Assembly (NCBI GenBank): GCA_964511385.1
Contig: CAZEFE010000009.1
Location: 1 to 64,000 of the forward strand
Length of the DNA: 64,000 nt
Direction: 5' to 3'
Origin: CAILHX01 sp964511385
GTDB lineage: Bacteria; Pseudomonadota; Gammaproteobacteria; Burkholderiales; Methylophilaceae
Part shown: one piece after another, positions 1 to 8,793 of the stretch
How positions within the stretch are numbered: the stretch's first letter is position 1
Layout: each line of letters opens with the position of its first letter
Position numbers and translations under genes: made by a program
The notes under the pieces: generated by a model
Seen by the model: the letters and a program-made list of their open reading frames with translations, nothing else
What the model was told of the DNA's origin: nothing
Database searches by the model: none

Positions 1-1
1 C

Positions 2-424
2 AACGGCAGCGGCAACGGCCTCGACAACATCCTCACCGGCAACGCCGCCGACAACGTCCTGGACGGAGGTGCTGGCAACGACACGCTGATCGGCGGTGCT
101 GGCCAGGACCAGTTCCTGTTTAACTCCGTTCTGAATAGCAGCACCAACGTAGACAGCATCACCGACTTCACTGCCAATACAGACAAACTGCTGCTGGATG
201 ACGCCATCTTCAGTTCTCTTTCTGTGCTGGGTGCGCTAAATGCCAACAACTTTGTGGCAGGGGGATCGGCAACAGCGGTTGATGCCAATGACTTCCTTTT
301 GTACGACACCACATCAGGTGGCTTGTACTACGATGCCGATGGTTCAGGAGTACAGACAGCCACCTTGTTTGCCACCCTGACCAATCATGCCACTATCTCG
401 GCTAATGATATTCTGGTGGTGTGA
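2..424 (+). CDS. C-terminal part of an RTX-type calcium-binding protein (partial)
   Basis: The open frame enters from the left edge, so only about 140 C-terminal residues are visible. The first part carries glycine/aspartate nonapeptide repeats of the RTX kind (GGAGNDTLIGGAGQD), preceded by diverged copies (NGLDNILTGNAADN). These repeats bind calcium and fold as a beta-roll after export. The tail (FLLYDTTSGGLYYDADGSG) is the usual C-terminal cap of RTX proteins secreted by type I systems, where the uncleaved secretion signal lies in the last residues. The N-terminal domain that would define its activity is outside the window, so toxin, protease, lipase and adhesin cannot be told apart. Confidence 0.85.
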   Translation, partial: NGSGNGLDNILTGNAADNVLDGGAGNDTLIGGAGQDQFLFNSVLNSSTNVDSITDFTANTDKLLLDDAIFSSLSVLGALNANNFVAGGSATAVDANDFLLYDTTSGGLYYDADGSGVQTATLFATLTNHATISANDILVV

Positions 425-747
425 GTGTTTAGTGGTGCCGTCTCAGTTTGAAATTTCTTTGTAGCTGCGGCTTTTGGCTACTACATCAGGGCGACTCAGG
501 TCGGTCAGTAGAGCAAGTGCCCTGATTCAGAGCAGTGTGGAATTCCTAGGGTATATCTGGAATTCCGGACGGCCATTGCGCATAACACATCATCTATTTG
601 ATTTTGCGAATAAATAGCGTATTTATTTTTTGGGGCGGCTTCGGTCAACAGAGTGGCATAACTTTTGCTGAGACATAGTCAACAAAAGTATCCATTCTGA
701 ACAAGGCATACTTTTCTTTCAAAAATAGAAACGAAAGCAGGGCTGTC
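425..747. other. Gene-free stretch between the RTX gene and the STAS gene
   Basis: No convincing coding frame is seen. It holds an inverted repeat with 8-bp perfect arms ATCAGGGC (485-492) and GCCCTGAT (519-526). It also holds two 9-bp direct copies of TGGAATTCC at 538-546 and 558-566. An AT-rich hairpin AATAAATA/TATTTATT at 609-627 runs into T residues and could be a weak terminator. Which of these acts as a terminator or operator is not decidable by eye. Confidence 0.5.
538..566. repeat. Two TGGAATTCC repeats spaced 20 bp
   Basis: TGGAATTCC occurs at 538-546 and again at 558-566. Each copy contains the palindrome GGAATTCC, and their centres are 20 bp apart, close to two helical turns. This is the geometry of paired operator sites on one DNA face. 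They lie about 190 bp upstream of the STAS gene, so a regulatory role is only a guess. Confidence 0.35.
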
Positions 748-1107
748 ATGATTACGCTGAATACCTCTGGCGATACGCTGCAACTTAAGGTGAGTGGCAT
801 GATGGATTTCAATATTTCGCGTGAAATGCTGCGCAGGTACAAAATCCATACGCAACAAAACAAGGTCAGCAAGATGGAGGTGCACCTGACGCAGGTCACC
901 GCATGCAGTTCTTCTGCCATTGGTGCGCTGATTCTTTTGGCCGACAAAACGGCTGGAGAATTGATGGTAAGCCTGGATCAGTGCAACGATGAGGTGCACC
1001 AGTTGTTCGATTCATGTTTCCTCGACCGCTTTCTGAAGATACAACACAAGCCGCGCAGTTTCTACCCAACCGCATCAGGCGCTACTGCTTCGTTGCTGGC
1101 GCATTAG
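748..1107 (+). CDS. Small STAS-like (anti-anti-sigma factor type) protein
   Basis: A 119-residue protein whose first 90 residues fit the STAS fold: an opening beta strand pair (LNTSGDTLQLKVSGMMDF), then the hallmark strand-loop-helix VTACSSSAIGALILLAD. In SpoIIAA-type proteins this position is DSSG and its serine is phosphorylated by an anti-sigma kinase. Here the loop is CSSSA, so a serine is present but the aspartate is missing. No anti-sigma kinase or phosphatase is adjacent. The 3' end overlaps the convergent decahaem cytochrome gene by 26 bp. An AGG ribosome-binding site lies just before the ATG. Assignment rests on the motif alone. Confidence 0.6.
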   Translation: MITLNTSGDTLQLKVSGMMDFNISREMLRRYKIHTQQNKVSKMEVHLTQVTACSSSAIGALILLADKTAGELMVSLDQCNDEVHQLFDSCFLDRFLKIQHKPRSFYPTASGATASLLAH

Positions 1108-2734
1108 CCAGGGGCCTCAACGTCTCGAGATCGGCTGCATCCACGGTGCCGTTTCCGCGGAGCGTACCCAGTTTGCCATGGCCGGTATGGAAATCGTGGC
1201 ATGACATACAACTGCTGGCGATACGCTTATGCTTCGGGCTATTGCCGGAATGGCAGCGCAGGCAGGAGTTGCGGTCGGGCATGGCGACATCGGCGCTGCT
1301 TTCGGAATGTTCAACCTGGTGGCAGGATTGGCATTGCTGGGTGCGATGCGCAGCATGGCTGAAGCGTGCGTTGCTGAACCAGTCCCTGGTGATATGTAGC
1401 GGCGCGGTGCGCCAGGACAAAGGGTCTCCCGGCTTGCTATCCACGATTTCATGGCAATAAGCACAGCCGCTGGATTTCAGGTTTTCCGAGTATTTTGCAA
1501 ACTGCCTGGGAGCCTGCGCCTTCAAGGCATTGACCACGTTCTGCTCGTCACCGTGGGGCAGGCGTAGCGTGGCATCCGCCGGACCGACTTCCAGCTGGTT
1601 GGCATGGCAAACCATGCAATCACGCTTGAACGACAGTGGCTTGAAGCGCAATTCTTTGCCTTCAGCGTGGTGACAACTGGCGCAGGTCAGTTCGCGCACA
1701 TCCCAGATGCCGTCCGGCCCCTGCACCTGTCCAAAATGTTGCGAATGCGGGAATTTCAGGCCGGATTTCTCCACCAGTCGCGCTGTTTCGCTTTGCGGAA
1801 CGCTTTCGATATCTGCTGCCCCTGAGCCGGTTTTGAACGTGAGTTTGAATTCCGGGTGGTCGCGGTCAAAGTCGTGGATGTTCGGCAACCCGGTTTTGGG
1901 GTTGCGCGCCTTGATGTCGCCGTGGCATTTCACGCACATGCCGTTATCCTGCCGCGCCAGCGGATGCGGGGCCTTGTGCTCGCGATGGCATTCGGCGCAG
2001 CGCATACCATCAGAAAACAGGCGGGCGTGTTTGAATGCCAGTTGCTGCAGGGCCGGGTTGGCCAGGTGCGGGGCGATGTCGCGATGGCAGGTCATGCAGG
2101 CCTTGTCCGAGACTTGATGTGTGGCGACCTGGTGGCAATTGATGCATTGCGAGCTGAAATGCAGGTGCGAGTTGGAGAATCGTCCCGGACTCCATACCCG
2201 GTCAAAACCGAAGGGGAGATCGCTCATGGCGTCGTGCAGTTGGGGAATCAGGGTTTGCGCCAGTGGCAGCGCCAGGAAAATCAGTGCGATCAGCGCCGCC
2301 AGCCACAACGACAGCTTGCGCTTGAATGATGCCGCGCCAGGCAGCGGCTCGTTGGTGCGCGATTTCAGATCCTGGTAATCGTCCGGCAAGCGGTTTGCCA
2401 GTACCAGTGACACCGACAGGTTGACGTCCGGCGGCGCCGGCTCCACCTTCAGTTTGTACGGGCCGATCATCACCTGCGTGCCCTGTGTCAGCGGAATGAT
2501 CTGGTGGATGGTACCGTCAATTTCCAGATCGCCATTCACCGCTACCAGGTGTGGCTGGCCGTTGTCCATGCACTTGATCACGGCGTGATGCATGGCAACA
2601 CGCGGGTCCGGCAGGTGAATCGTGCATTCCGCGCCGCGCCCGAACGTTATTTCCTCGCCGCTCAGTGAGCGGTAGCTGCGTACCGGCAAGCCGCGCGCGT
2701 TGTAGGAAATCTTAATGAAGAGGCATGAAATCAT
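1082..2734 (-). CDS. FHA domain fused to a membrane-anchored decahaem cytochrome c
   Basis: A 550-residue protein. Residues about 20-100 form an FHA domain (FGRGAECTIHLPD, then VAMHHAVI), a module that binds phosphothreonine. A single transmembrane helix follows at about 140-163. The rest carries ten c-type haem motifs CxxCH beginning near residues 197, 213, 246, 267, 351, 373, 424, 468, 491 and 509. The inferred topology is cytoplasmic FHA, one membrane span and a periplasmic decahaem domain. The ATG lies 3 nt after the stop of the cytochrome b-like gene, so the two are almost certainly co-translated. No separate signal peptide is present; the internal helix would act as the export signal. 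Physiological donors and acceptors are unknown. Confidence 0.85.
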   Translation of the reverse strand: MISCLFIKISYNARGLPVRSYRSLSGEEITFGRGAECTIHLPDPRVAMHHAVIKCMDNGQPHLVAVNGDLEIDGTIHQIIPLTQGTQVMIGPYKLKVEPAPPDVNLSVSLVLANRLPDDYQDLKSRTNEPLPGAASFKRKLSLWLAALIALIFLALPLAQTLIPQLHDAMSDLPFGFDRVWSPGRFSNSHLHFSSQCINCHQVATHQVSDKACMTCHRDIAPHLANPALQQLAFKHARLFSDGMRCAECHREHKAPHPLARQDNGMCVKCHGDIKARNPKTGLPNIHDFDRDHPEFKLTFKTGSGAADIESVPQSETARLVEKSGLKFPHSQHFGQVQGPDGIWDVRELTCASCHHAEGKELRFKPLSFKRDCMVCHANQLEVGPADATLRLPHGDEQNVVNALKAQAPRQFAKYSENLKSSGCAYCHEIVDSKPGDPLSWRTAPLHITRDWFSNARFSHAAHRTQQCQSCHQVEHSESSADVAMPDRNSCLRCHSGNSPKHKRIASSCMSCHDFHTGHGKLGTLRGNGTVDAADLETLRPLANAPATKQ

Positions 2735-2737
2735 GGC

Positions 2738-3568
2738 TTACCAATACACAAACACGGCCGTGATATGCGCCGTCATCGCCACCAGCAGCGCGATGGTCAA
2801 GGGCACATGGAAATATAGCCAGAAACCGAGACGGGCACGGTACATCAGGTCCTGGCGAGCCCGTTTTACCAGCGACTCGCGCCGGACCATGATGGAATAC
2901 AGCTCGCGGTACAGCTTGCGTTGCTCCGGCGACAAATCGCCGCTCATCATGGCCAGTTGCTGCACCGCCATGGCTGACGGGCAGTTTTCGCGATAGCCGC
3001 GCAGTTGCTCCAGCACGCCGGTGCCGATGTAAGTCTCGCGGCAGGCGCGTACCACGGTGTTGTTGATCTCGTCCGGCATCAACAGCGCGATCTGGCGCGC
3101 CAGTTTGTCGGCCTCGGCGATGCGCAGCAGCAGCCGATCCAAGCTGTCTTCACCCATGTTGTCGGTCATTTGCCGCGGATAAATCATGTAGGCGTAATTG
3201 CCGAAAAAACCGCTGGCCACGATCAGCAGCAGCAGGCCATAGGCCAGCGTGTGTACGTTGAACCCGAAGTGGAAACCGCTGTGCAAGCTAACGATAATGG
3301 TCAGCGCGGTGCCCAGATAAATGTGTGCCGACAGCCAACCCTGAGTGGAGCCGCTGCCGCGATAACGGCGCTTGCGCACGCCATACCAGGCCATCCATAG
3401 CACCATTGCGGCGGATAGCACGCCCAGGCAATAGCCCAGCCAACTGCCGCCATAATGGCCGACGGCTGGCTCGAACAGCAGGAAAGCGGCAAATGCGACC
3501 AGGATCATCCCGACCGCCAGCTTGAAGTAGCGATAGTTCTTGTAGTCGAATATGCTGCCGCGCTGCAT
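2738..3568 (-). CDS. Membrane cytochrome b561-like electron carrier
   Basis: A 276-residue membrane protein with about five transmembrane helices (roughly 14-34, 41-62, 80-100, 108-128 and 248-272) and a cytoplasmic-looking helical insert between the last two. Histidines suited to binding haem b sit in helix 3 (SAHIYLG, LHSGFHFG) and the last helix (LYFHVPL, MTAHITAVF). It resembles the cytochrome b561 / ferric-reductase-like superfamily but is not a clear member of a named family. It overlaps the upstream flavoprotein stop codon (TCAT overlap on the plus strand) and is followed 3 nt later by the FHA-decahaem gene. The inferred job is to move electrons from the cytoplasmic flavo-iron-sulfur partner to periplasmic haems. 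Confidence 0.65.
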   Translation of the reverse strand: MQRGSIFDYKNYRYFKLAVGMILVAFAAFLLFEPAVGHYGGSWLGYCLGVLSAAMVLWMAWYGVRKRRYRGSGSTQGWLSAHIYLGTALTIIVSLHSGFHFGFNVHTLAYGLLLLIVASGFFGNYAYMIYPRQMTDNMGEDSLDRLLLRIAEADKLARQIALLMPDEINNTVVRACRETYIGTGVLEQLRGYRENCPSAMAVQQLAMMSGDLSPEQRKLYRELYSIMVRRESLVKRARQDLMYRARLGFWLYFHVPLTIALLVAMTAHITAVFVYW

Positions 3569-6033
3569 CAGTTATCCCCTTCAGATTTCAGCACGGTAGC
3601 ATCGCTGGGTGAGCCACCGGCGTAACCCAACAGCTCTTCCGGGTTCACGCGCAGCGCAGCGCCTACCGGGCATGCACGCACGCATACCGGGCCGTCGGCA
3701 ATGTCTTTGCACATGTCGCATTTCACTGCCACTTTCTGACCGGTCGCGGACGCCACCGGCTCCGGCTCGATGCCGAGCAGCATCTGCCACAGGCTGCGCT
3801 CGGGCTGTTCCTGGATCACCGCCATCTGGATCACGTCATAGGGGCAGTTCACCTGGCAATTGCCGCAGCCGATACAACTGTCGTCTATGTACACCTCGCC
3901 ATGCGGTGCACGGTGAATGGCGTCGGGCGGGCAGTCCTTCATGCAGTGCGGGTGCTCGCAATGGCGGCAGGAGGTGGGCACGCGGATGTTGGCGAAAATA
4001 GGCCCGGTGTCGCGGTCCAGGCGCGTGGCGCCGCCGTGGGTATCGGCACAGGCCTGCTCGCAATAATTGCAGCGGATGCACAGCGCTTCGTCGATCAGCA
4101 GCACGTCGGTGGCTTCACCCACACCCTGCTGGATGAGGAAGGAAATCAGGTTGGAAGATGTCGACATCCCCGCCAGCGTGCCGCTGCTGTCCGCGGAGGC
4201 ATCCAGCAGTTGCCGCTGCTCCTGTTCCTGCAGGTGCTGGAGGTAGCGCGCATCCAGCGCATTGCGGATTTCCGGGTTGCGGGCAATGATCTCGCGCATG
4301 TGGTCGGCGCCGATCAGTACCGCTTCGGTGTCGACTGCCGCCCGCACCGTGCCGTAACGCGGCTCGCCCGAGATCAGCGCCATTTCGCCGACATAGTTGC
4401 CCGCGGCCACGTAAAACAGCACCACCTCGCGCCCGCCGATCATGCGTGACACCGTCACCGAACCACGCTGGATCAGGTACAGGCCATCGGCCTCATCTCC
4501 CTCGTGGAACAGTTCTTCGCCGGCGGCGTATTGTTTGATGGTGGCGCTGCGTGCCAGGCTATCAAGGTCCTTCTCGCTCAACGACATGCCGAGGGAGACT
4601 TGCACCACGCTTTTGATGGCCACCTCGTCGATCATGCGGCGCATGGCCTTGACCGAGTGGATCAATTTGAGGATGGTGCGCCGCGGCGATTCGATCAGCA
4701 CGCATTTGGTTCGCGCACGCACCGTGCCAGGCCGGCGGCGGCCGGAGACCAGCGCCATTTCACCGAAAAATTGCCCGGCTCTGACTTCCGCATCCGGTAT
4801 GTCATCCTCATCGATCATCACATCCAGTTCGCCTTCAACAACGGTGAAGAACGTCGAACTGTAGTCGTTGCGCTTGAAAATGATGTCTCCCGGTTCGGGC
4901 AGCAGGATGTTGCTTTCCAGTATCAACTCGCGCAACTGCAATGGATTGAGCAGCGCCAGGAACGGCACGGTGCGCTGGATTTTTTCCAGCACCTCGTCAA
5001 TGCTGCGATCGGCGCAGAAGGTGGAAAACTTCTCGCGCAGCCGCATGGTATCAACTGGTTCCACCGGGTTGCCGAGGATGTACTCGATGACTTCATAACC
5101 CTGGTTGATGCCTTGCTTGATCAACGGATAACCGGCCAGCGCGCCGATGATATACAGCCCGGGGACGTTGGATTCGTAATGCGCGGACAGGCGCGGCAGC
5201 GCCGCAGCATCATCGGTGGGGAAGGTCACGCCGAAACTTTCCAGCAGCGGGCGCGATGGCAGCGCACCCAGACGCGCGATCACTCGGTGGCAGGGAATAC
5301 GCTCGATGCCGTCCGGGGTGTTGGCCACCATGGTAATCGGGTATTCGCCCCTGCTGTTCTGCTCAATGGCCTGCGGCGAGGTTTTCAGCAGCCAGTCCAG
5401 CGTGCCTTTTTGCCGCGCTTCGGTCAACTGGCTCAAGTTGCTGTCCTTACAGTTGCTGAAGTCCTCGGCGCGGTTGAGGATGATGACCTGGTTGCGGCCG
5501 GCCTGCGCCAGTGCCAGCGCGTTTTCGACGCCGCTGTCGCCGCCGCCGACCACCACGATGGTTTCGTTCTGGTACGCCTCGGGGTCATCCAGCTGGTATT
5601 GCACCTGCGGCAAGTCGCCGCCGGGAATCTCCAGCTTGCGCAGGTTGCCCTGCACGCCGATGGCCAGCACCACATGCCCGGCAGTCAGCTGTTCGCCATC
5701 CGCCAGTTCGATTTCCAGCCGCTGTCCGGTGCGGCGGATGCCCACCACCTTGGCCTCGTAACGAATGCTGAGCCGGTATTCGGCGATGGTCTGTTCCCAG
5801 CGTTCCAGCACGGTGTCGCGGGATGCGGCGGCAAACGGCAGCGGGCTGCGTAGCGGCAATCCGCGCGGCTCCGCCATCACGTGTTTGCCGCGCTGGTACT
5901 TGCGGATGGTGCTGGCTGCGGCCTGCTCGGCTTCCAGCACCAGGTAGGAAACACCCATCTCGGCGGCATGCGTGGCGGCGGAGAGTCCGCTGGGGCCGGC
6001 ACCGATGATGATGAGATCGAAGTGTTCGCGCAT
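3568..6033 (-). CDS. FAD/NAD(P) oxidoreductase fused to two cNMP-binding domains and a 4x[4Fe-4S] ferredoxin
   Basis: An 821-residue multidomain protein. The N-terminus is a thioredoxin-reductase-like flavoprotein: FAD motif IIIGAGPSG at residues 8-16 and NAD(P) motif VVVGGGDSG near residue 180. No redox-active CxxC is seen in this part. Two tandem cyclic-nucleotide-binding domains follow, with FGEMALVSG and VGEMALISG phosphate-binding cassettes. The C-terminus has sixteen cysteines in four groups (CIRCNYC, CRHCEHPHC, CIGCGNC, CDMC...CVRAC), the pattern of DmsB/HybA-type subunits with four [4Fe-4S] clusters. The ATG at 6033 is preferred over a TTG 63 bp upstream because it starts directly at the FAD domain. 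The inferred role is a nucleotide-gated NAD(P)H dehydrogenase feeding the membrane cytochrome. Confidence 0.85.
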   Translation of the reverse strand: MREHFDLIIIGAGPSGLSAATHAAEMGVSYLVLEAEQAAASTIRKYQRGKHVMAEPRGLPLRSPLPFAAASRDTVLERWEQTIAEYRLSIRYEAKVVGIRRTGQRLEIELADGEQLTAGHVVLAIGVQGNLRKLEIPGGDLPQVQYQLDDPEAYQNETIVVVGGGDSGVENALALAQAGRNQVIILNRAEDFSNCKDSNLSQLTEARQKGTLDWLLKTSPQAIEQNSRGEYPITMVANTPDGIERIPCHRVIARLGALPSRPLLESFGVTFPTDDAAALPRLSAHYESNVPGLYIIGALAGYPLIKQGINQGYEVIEYILGNPVEPVDTMRLREKFSTFCADRSIDEVLEKIQRTVPFLALLNPLQLRELILESNILLPEPGDIIFKRNDYSSTFFTVVEGELDVMIDEDDIPDAEVRAGQFFGEMALVSGRRRPGTVRARTKCVLIESPRRTILKLIHSVKAMRRMIDEVAIKSVVQVSLGMSLSEKDLDSLARSATIKQYAAGEELFHEGDEADGLYLIQRGSVTVSRMIGGREVVLFYVAAGNYVGEMALISGEPRYGTVRAAVDTEAVLIGADHMREIIARNPEIRNALDARYLQHLQEQEQRQLLDASADSSGTLAGMSTSSNLISFLIQQGVGEATDVLLIDEALCIRCNYCEQACADTHGGATRLDRDTGPIFANIRVPTSCRHCEHPHCMKDCPPDAIHRAPHGEVYIDDSCIGCGNCQVNCPYDVIQMAVIQEQPERSLWQMLLGIEPEPVASATGQKVAVKCDMCKDIADGPVCVRACPVGAALRVNPEELLGYAGGSPSDATVLKSEGDN

Positions 6034-6104
6034 GAGGGGGATTTTAGCTGGTATAGCGGCGGAAAGGGCAGCGTAAATTGCGCATGATCGTGACAAGGAA
6101 CCAG

Positions 6105-8765
6105 CTACGCTGGCCGACGGTTGTCCTTTTTCAGTTGCCGCCGCACCAACACCTTGCGCCCTTCCTCCAGCAACCCCAGCAGCAGCGCCAGCGGCAATAC
6201 CAGCAGCCAGACTTCCGCGGCCAGCGGCGCGGTACCCAGCAGTGCATTACCCCATGGCGTGTAAATAATCAGCAGCAGCAATGCCAGTTCCAGCGCCAAT
6301 CCGGCCAGCAGCATCGGGTTGCGGAACAGGCCGAAACGCAATGCCGATTGCTGCGGGTGACGGCAGAGGAAAACGTTGATCATCTGCGCGACGACGATGC
6401 CGGCAAAACAGGCGCTGGTTGCGGCCATATAGCCGTGATGAACAGGCGGCAGCATTTCACCGTAGTGCCAGCCAGTGCCGTTGAGCACGAAGAAGAACGC
6501 GGTCAAAGCGACGGCAGCTTCCAGCATGCCCAGCCACAGGTAGGCACGCAGCAGCAGTCCCCATGACAGCAGGCGCTCGTTGCGCGTGCGCGGCGGTTGC
6601 TGCATCAGCCCGGGATGCGGCGCCTCGGCGCCGAGCGCCAGCGCCGGCAACATGTCGGTGCCCAGGTCCACGGCCAGGATCTGGATCACCGTCAACGGCA
6701 GCGGAATGCGGAACAGCATGAACGCCAGGTAGGGGATCAACTCGGGGATGTTGGACGACAGGATGTAGGTGAGGAATTTGCGCAGGTTCTCGAACACCGC
6801 GCGGCCCTCCTCGATGGCGCTGACGATGCTGGCGAAGTTGTCGTCGAGCAGCACGATGTCGGCGGCCTCCCTGGCGACATCGGTGCCCGAAAGCCCCATG
6901 GCGATGCCGATGTCGGCGGCTTTCAGCGCCGGTGCGTCATTCACCCCGTCGCCGGTGACGGCGACAATCTCGCCCTTGCGCTGCAACGCCTGCACGATCA
7001 GCATTTTTTGCGCCGCGGTGACGCGGGCGAAAATAATTTCCTCGGCATCCAGCGCCAGCTGCAACTGTGCCGGCGACATTTTCGGCAGCGCATCACCCAG
7101 CAGTACCTCCGGCTGTGTGCCACGCACCAGGCCGATTTCCCGCCCGATGGCCAGCGCCGTATGCGGATGGTCGCCGGTGACCATGATCACCTTGATGCCT
7201 GCCGAGTGGCAGCGCGCAATGGCCTGCGGCACCTCGTGGCGCGGCGGGTCTTCCAGGCCGACCAGTCCGCACAGGATCAAGTCCTGCTCGGCCGGTAGCT
7301 CATCGCTTGCCAGCGGCTTCCATGCCAGCGCCAGCACGCGCAGCCCCTGGCTTGCCATGTCTTCCTGCGCGGCGATTAACGCGGCGTGTTTTTCGGCATC
7401 CAAGGGTACAGCCTGATGGCCATGCAGCACTTGGCTGCACAGCGGCAGCATCGCCTCCGGCGCGCCTTTGCAGTACAGCGCGCGTTCGTCGCCCTGGCCG
7501 ACGATCACCGACATGCGCCGCCGTTCGGCATCAAACGGGATTTCGGACGACCAGACCTGCCTGGCCTCGGCCAGTTGGCCGCGCGCCGCCACCTCCCACA
7601 GCGCGCTTTCCATCGGGTCGCCTTGCGGCTTGCCGTTGGCGAAGCGCAAGGTGTGGCAACTACCGGCCACCCGCAGCAGCGCTTCGGGCAAGCGCGCCCA
7701 GGGGTCGCGAAAATCGCCTTCGGCATAAATCCGTTTTACCCGCATGCGGTTCTGTGTCAGCGTGCCGGTTTTATCCGAGCAGATCACGGTGGTACTGCCC
7801 AGCGTTTCCACCGAGGGCAGGTGGCGTACCAGCGCGTTGCGTCTGGCCATGCGCTGCGTGGCCATGGCCAGCGACAGGGTGACGGTGGGCAGCAGGCCTT
7901 CCGGTACGTTGGCGACGATGATGCCGATGGCGAACAGCAGGTTGGTCCAGAACGGCAGGCCGATGTACTGCCCGATGAAAAAGAAAATCACCCCCAGTCC
8001 GCTGGCAAACAGGGCGACTAAATGGGATAAGCGGGCAATTTCAAGCTGTAGCGGCGAAGTGGTCGCGCCGGTGGTCTGCGTCAGGTGGGCAATTTTGCCG
8101 AATTCGGAACGCATGCCGGTGGCAAACACCACCGCCCGGCACTGCCCCGCCACAATCAGCGTACCGGCCAGCAGCAGGTTACGCGCGCCCAGCGGCGTTG
8201 CGCTTTTCGGGTCGGGCTCGGCATTGCGCGCCTTGGGGAAGGATTCGCCGGTGACGGTGGAGAGGTTGACGCGCAGGTCGAAAGCTTCGATCAGCCGGCA
8301 ATCGGCCGGTACCTTGTCGCCTTCGCCCAGCAGCAGCACATCACCCGGTACCAGCAGTTCGGCAGCCAGCGGTTGCAGCGTACCATCACGCAGCGCATTG
8401 ACCTGCTGCGGCAGCAGGTTGCGCAAGGCTTCCAGTGCGCGTTCGGCCTGATAGGTTTGCCAGAACGAGAAAACGCCGTTAATCAGGATGACGCCAACAA
8501 TGGCGATGGCGAGTTGCAGCATGCCTTGGCCCGGGTCGCGGCTCTCGGCAAACAATGCCAGCCCGGCGGCGACCCACAGGATCAGCGCGAAAAAATGCGT
8601 AAATTCGCGGCTGAACGTCAGCCACAACGGTTCGCGCGCCACCGCTTCCACGCGGTTGGGGCCAAACTCGGCCTGGCGGTGCGCCGCCTCCGTTGAACTC
8701 AGTCCGGTGGCGCGGGATTTGAGGCTGGCGAGGGCGGCTTCAACCGAAAGTTGCGCGAGGGTCAT
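6105..8765 (-). CDS. P-type ATPase resembling Na+/K+-ATPase alpha subunits (P2C-like)
   Basis: An 886-residue cation pump with a cation-ATPase N-terminal domain, the actuator motif TGES (172-175), phosphorylation motif DKTGTLTQ (Asp331), hinge motif GDGVNDAPALK, and a six-helix C-terminal domain. The ion-site motifs follow the animal Na+/K+ and H+/K+ pumps closely: NVPEGLLPTVT in M4, LSSNIPELIPYL in M5 and DLGTDMLPALALG in M6. No beta subunit gene is nearby. The stop lies 71 nt before the flavoprotein ATG on the same strand, so read-through transcription is possible. Na+ or K+ export/import is the likely activity; Ca2+ or Mg2+ transport cannot be excluded by sequence alone. Confidence 0.85.
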   Translation of the reverse strand: MTLAQLSVEAALASLKSRATGLSSTEAAHRQAEFGPNRVEAVAREPLWLTFSREFTHFFALILWVAAGLALFAESRDPGQGMLQLAIAIVGVILINGVFSFWQTYQAERALEALRNLLPQQVNALRDGTLQPLAAELLVPGDVLLLGEGDKVPADCRLIEAFDLRVNLSTVTGESFPKARNAEPDPKSATPLGARNLLLAGTLIVAGQCRAVVFATGMRSEFGKIAHLTQTTGATTSPLQLEIARLSHLVALFASGLGVIFFFIGQYIGLPFWTNLLFAIGIIVANVPEGLLPTVTLSLAMATQRMARRNALVRHLPSVETLGSTTVICSDKTGTLTQNRMRVKRIYAEGDFRDPWARLPEALLRVAGSCHTLRFANGKPQGDPMESALWEVAARGQLAEARQVWSSEIPFDAERRRMSVIVGQGDERALYCKGAPEAMLPLCSQVLHGHQAVPLDAEKHAALIAAQEDMASQGLRVLALAWKPLASDELPAEQDLILCGLVGLEDPPRHEVPQAIARCHSAGIKVIMVTGDHPHTALAIGREIGLVRGTQPEVLLGDALPKMSPAQLQLALDAEEIIFARVTAAQKMLIVQALQRKGEIVAVTGDGVNDAPALKAADIGIAMGLSGTDVAREAADIVLLDDNFASIVSAIEEGRAVFENLRKFLTYILSSNIPELIPYLAFMLFRIPLPLTVIQILAVDLGTDMLPALALGAEAPHPGLMQQPPRTRNERLLSWGLLLRAYLWLGMLEAAVALTAFFFVLNGTGWHYGEMLPPVHHGYMAATSACFAGIVVAQMINVFLCRHPQQSALRFGLFRNPMLLAGLALELALLLLIIYTPWGNALLGTAPLAAEVWLLVLPLALLLGLLEEGRKVLVRRQLKKDNRRPA

Positions 8766-8793
8766 GGCTGGTTGCCGAGGTGGCGGCGCTGCA

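Noticed and set aside
4504..5853. A 449-residue open frame on the plus strand
   Set aside because: It is antisense to the flavoprotein/cNMP fusion, has a shadow-like composition rich in His, Gln, Arg and Asp, and shows no domain.
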